Source of the DNA: Lingula anatina
Taxonomy: Eukaryota; Brachiopoda; Lingulata; Lingulida; Lingulidae
DNA: 64,000 nt
Reading direction: 5' to 3'
Assembly: GCF_001039355.2 (NCBI RefSeq)
Contig: NW_019773626.1
Location: 99,855 to 163,854, forward strand
Shown here: piece by piece, positions 60,319 to 64,000 of the stretch
Numbering within the stretch: the stretch's first letter is position 1
Layout of the letters: every line of letters starts with the position of its first letter
The notes under the pieces: generated by a model
Databases searched by the model: none
What the model was told of the DNA's origin: nothing
Seen by the model: the letters and a program-made list of their open reading frames with translations, nothing else
Position numbers and translations under genes: made by a program

Positions 60319-62281
60319 TGGGTACATGTAGGTATTGGAGATATACATGTTGGGTTATCGAAAAAGGGTCACGGGGTTGTCTGGCGGTTTTATTGATTTT
60401 CAGTGTAGATCTTAACTATCTCTGTTATCGTTAGATTTAAACATTCAATGCCTCATCTTTTCTTTTTCGAAAGTGTGCTTAAATTGTGCATGTTTATAGT
60501 TATTTAATTATGGCCTATATATCTTCTATACCTAGAATTATAAAAAGGAAGTATTCCTTTTTTTCAGCTTTTCTCTTATACACATTATATCATCTATAAC
60601 CCTCCTCCCATTCCCCCCACTCCCGCTCGCTTTTATCCAGTGGGAAGAAAGAGATATTGAAATCACCCTTAGTCTGGACACTATCTAGTCTAGATACTGC
60701 CAGTTGTCCGATCGCTTCATAAAGTAAGGCTTCAGCGGCATTGAGGGCAATTCATTGGCGTGAGATAATCCAGTGAAAGGTTTTTTTTTCGCGTTTTCAA
60801 TACTTTTCTTAAAAAAAATATTCCCTTTTCATTAATTTATTCGACGGCCTTCACCCAAACACCTTCCCATGCACTTATGCCTTTTATTACAATCACCTGC
60901 CATTAAAAACCTCCGTACCTCAAATTTCACTTTCTTTATTACATTTTTTTAACTAATAGATTTTCAGTTGTTTTTAAATATCAAATAACTGAAGCATGAC
61001 AGTGAAACTTTAATTTGACATCAAAACTCGCCAATCATTTAGGAATTACTGATATCAACAGACACTACTAAATTATGCTGTCATAGTTGAATGACATATG
61101 GATACAGGTTTCGAAATTATCGCGCTTCTATGTAACCGCCAGATGTCACCACTAGCTAACCCATAATTTACTTGCCAAAAGCCGAGTCAGTTTACTCAAT
61201 GGATGATATAAGCTGCATCACAATGGTGTACTGTTGACTCAATGTTCAGAAGCACTATAAAGCCAGTCCAATTTTTAAGGGGACGTATACGGAAATCTGA
61301 ATTTTGGGGTTCTCATTTAAAATTTTAAGGTCGTCTTATTACTCTCTACCCACTAACCGCCTTTGCTAGAGTTTCAAAAGCATGCTTCAACATTTCGGAA
61401 TTATGATAATAATATAAAGAATGGTTTTAAAAAACACAAATTTAAAACACAACAACAATTTACGCTGTTTGTTCGCTGAAGAAAAGTAAAGGGCAAAGTT
61501 TGATCTTCAAAACGTAATATAAACTCCGCATATCCCCATTGTACCTTATGTATAAACAGGTGACGGCTCCAAAGCGTGACTTCAAAGCCGTATTTTGCTT
61601 TCACTCATACTAATTTGCGTAGCGCCAGCAACCCATTTAGAAGTAGTTTAAAATACAACGAAGAGGAAAAAATATAGGGCCTAATCCAGATTATTAAAAA
61701 GGGGAGGGAGGGGGCAAAGATAAATCTGCTTCCCCTGGTGACGTCATTCAGGCCTGAACAGGTTAATTTATACAGTCCCGTTCACATCAGTCTTAACATA
61801 AAGCTCGATCAATTTATTCTTTTATGGGAATTGCCATTTAACCCGTTCGTCTCATTCGTGACTCGTTAAATCTGCCAAACGGATTAAAACCGGGTTGTAA
61901 GTTAGACCCGGTGTGTCTGCATCTGAACGAAGGTGTAGGTAACAGAATATGGGACACCGCTTCATACCTGCGCCTATTCATGTCCCCGTCACTCAGAGCT
62001 GGCTCTAGTATATAGAATATAGCACGTCTAATGCATTTGTCCAAACAACTCAAACAATTGACTTCGACTTCGTAATGCGTTACCCCTGTGACCGGTCAAT
62101 ACACTAGTATATGTACCTGGTTTGCATAAAGGACACGTATGTGATTTAAGTCTCGGGATTGAAGTTATAGGCGATGGCTCTTACAGGTTGAGGTTTATAG
62201 TTGTAGTCGTTACCTGCTGATGTGAGGAGGTGGAACAAGGGATGCAGTTAAGGTGAGTGAAATCCGGCTGTTAACCACTGT

Positions 62282-62490
62282 TTAATTTTTGGGCGTGTGA
62301 CACTTGTGGCACTCCCGCTCAGTATGTTTAAGTTTATGAAGGTAAGAATACATGACAATTAATCGTCTATAGGTATGCACTTTTAATTGTCCACTGGAGT
62401 TTAAAAATGCAGCGACCACGATGTGGCATAGTGTCCATGTTCGGTATGTCTTTAACACAATAACGGAGAGTAAGGCCCACATAAAAGACG
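62282..62490 (-). pseudogene. Possible C2H2 zinc-finger remnant
   Basis: The minus-strand translation contains AAFLNSSGQLKVHTYRR and YLHKLKHTERECHKCH. These recall the F-x5-L-x2-H and H-T-x-E-x-x-C-x-x-C spacing of C2H2 finger linkers with most zinc ligands lost. There is no start and no intact finger. This is pattern resemblance only. Confidence 0.2.
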
Positions 62491-63225
62491 ACCCAACAAG
62501 CAACCATTGTGAACACATCTAGCGTGTTCTCAAATTTCAATTTTTTAACACCTTATGGCGTAAATATGCTGTGCCTATTGATAAACAAGATGGTGGAGAC
62601 GGTGACGACCTACATCATGTTTGTTATGCCATAAATATACCACAGCGCACGTTTTTAGCGATTTCCCTGGGGATTCGAGTAGTAGCTGAGTCCTAGTACA
62701 ATCAAAACACAAGTTCGTACCAGAAGCTTGTACCTCCGTATAAGCCATACATTATATGACATTCATATTATACGTTAACAAATGGGAGCCACCCCTGACA
62801 CAGATGATACACATTCCCTATAGATGTTCTGCGGGATCTTATGGGACTTGATAGGAATCTTACAGGACTCTATGAGACTTAATGCATGTTGGGATTCCGT
62901 CGGACGTCCTATTGGATTCCTGTCTAGAACATATGTCCTTAAGGATTCTATTAGATATTGAGCCAATTTCCCTATACATGAATGAAACGTTATACAGCAC
63001 CCTATAAGATTTTTAGCCAATTTCCCTGTATAGGACGTAGGATATGGTAGGAAATTTCCATGTGAGTGGTTAGAAACAGTTGAGGGGGGGATTATTCGTC
63101 ATTTTCTCCCATGTTTTCTGTCAAACCACAACTTGTATTCCATTGTTCAATGTAGTGATGATACGGGTTAAATCCTAAAGCCAACAGACACTATACTGTC
63201 AAATGGATGGATACAAATCCCAGGG

Positions 63226-63384
63226 CCGTAGCCTGAGCAAAATNTTTTCCAGAGATATTTTCTGACAGTCTTCCAAATGATCTTTGTTGACCCATGCTCA
63301 TTTTTGACCGTCTTCCAGCAGAAAAAATTACATACCCGTTAATGTAAACTGAAGACCCAGAAGACGGCCTAAATCCGCTCCTGG
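63226..63384. mobile_element. Truncated CAGGGGCGG-family MITE joined to another MITE end
   Basis: From 63250 it repeats the interior and right end of the element at 48964 (GATATTTTCTGACAGTCTTC, then CTAAATCCGCTCCTGG). The left end is missing. Instead AGGGCCGTAGCC, like the end of the element at 54782, precedes it, separated by the single N at 63244. Confidence 0.6.
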
Positions 63385-64000
63385 CCTGCCTATTACAGTT
63401 ACGTGTTCTTTATTATTATTATAATTACCCAGCAGCAAAATTCTCTTCTATGACACAGAGAGACACGCGAAGTCAGAGCTACAGACTTATAGCACCGATA
63501 TCGAAATACAGGCTTGACATTTAATATGGAATATTTTTTCCAAATCATAATTTATCAGTTTTTTTCCTACTTTGCTGACTGATAAATGAAAATAAGGATT
63601 AAAATCATGTTTTCATAACTTTTGATAATCTATTCGATGTCAGTGTGACATCAGTTCATTAACTGAATTCGCCAGTGAAACATACAAAAATACATTGCCT
63701 ATTTTAAGTCATACGACAACCATTGATAGCGATATTTTGGATCTCCATATTTTCCTAATTATTGTCTTTAAAAGAATTACATGTCCCACAAAGGCCCCCC
63801 ATGTCAGTGTCTAGTCAAAGCAACAGTCGCTGTTACGCTTGACCTCATCTTGCTGCTACCAGAGGTTTCAAGCCGCAAGGTATTCCTTATGATAGATTTT
63901 TAGAGATTAATCTGAAATAAAATTCCAGGCAACCGTTAAAACTTGTCCAATTTGGCTCAGTTTTGTTGTAGGACATGCAGGCTGTTGATTCGGGGAGTAA

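Larger units (their letters stand above)
60330..64000. other. Spacer without an intact gene
   Basis: AT-rich DNA upstream of the lectin. It contains a possible decayed zinc-finger fragment (62282-62490), a patch of CCTATAGGA-like words (62810-63060) and a truncated MITE (63226-63384). No intact exon was recognised. Confidence 0.4.

Noticed and set aside
62775-63020. 81-codon minus-strand frame
   Set aside because: It lies in a patch of repeated CCTATAGG-like words and shows internal repetition from that DNA, not protein constraint.

Overview
The window is eukaryotic nuclear DNA, most likely from a marine invertebrate. It has many short exons with GT/AG borders, introns from under 1 kb to more than 10 kb, an AT-rich background, dense microsatellites and homopolymers, many short inverted-repeat transposons, and scaffold gaps (852 N at 9651-10502, 25 N at 47778-47802, single N at 21716, 54826 and 63244). 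The frequent ACATGTAC-type words suit a mollusc, echinoderm or amphioxus-like genome. I cannot fix the phylum from sequence alone.

Four genes can be rebuilt exon by exon with matching phases. (1) A plus-strand SLC43-type membrane transporter (3473-11741; 9 exons, 587 aa) is complete, because the large N gap falls inside its intron 7. (2) A minus-strand type II membrane protein of the DUF1647/glycosyltransferase-like kind (13240-15277; 2 coding exons, 311 aa) converges on it. (3) A minus-strand SLC20/PiT sodium-phosphate symporter (23622-53368) has 14 exons plus a probable tiny distal first coding exon; it encodes 613 aa and occupies nearly half the window. (4) A minus-strand secreted C-type lectin (58162-60259; 4 exons, 259 aa) has a coiled-coil neck and an EPN sugar-binding motif. 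A fifth, weak candidate (55878-57048, plus) encodes a small single-pass membrane protein that I do not recognise. No operon-like logic applies: these are independent genes for transport, Golgi/secretory modification and carbohydrate recognition.

The rest is repeats. At least four families of fold-back, MITE-like elements are scattered through introns and spacers. One family is present in seven copies. Two hAT-like MITEs are also present. A 515-bp-armed inverted repeat (36149-37856) with a second inverted repeat inside it sits in the third intron of the SLC20 gene. A 1.57-kb tandem duplication joined by one N lies just downstream of the same gene, and a 49-bp minisatellite lies in one of its introns. 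Two SLC20 exon edges have decayed partial copies in the adjacent intron. Gene-poor stretches (1-3.4 kb, 16-20 kb, 53.5-58 kb, 60.4-64 kb) show only repeats, decayed fragments and low-complexity DNA.
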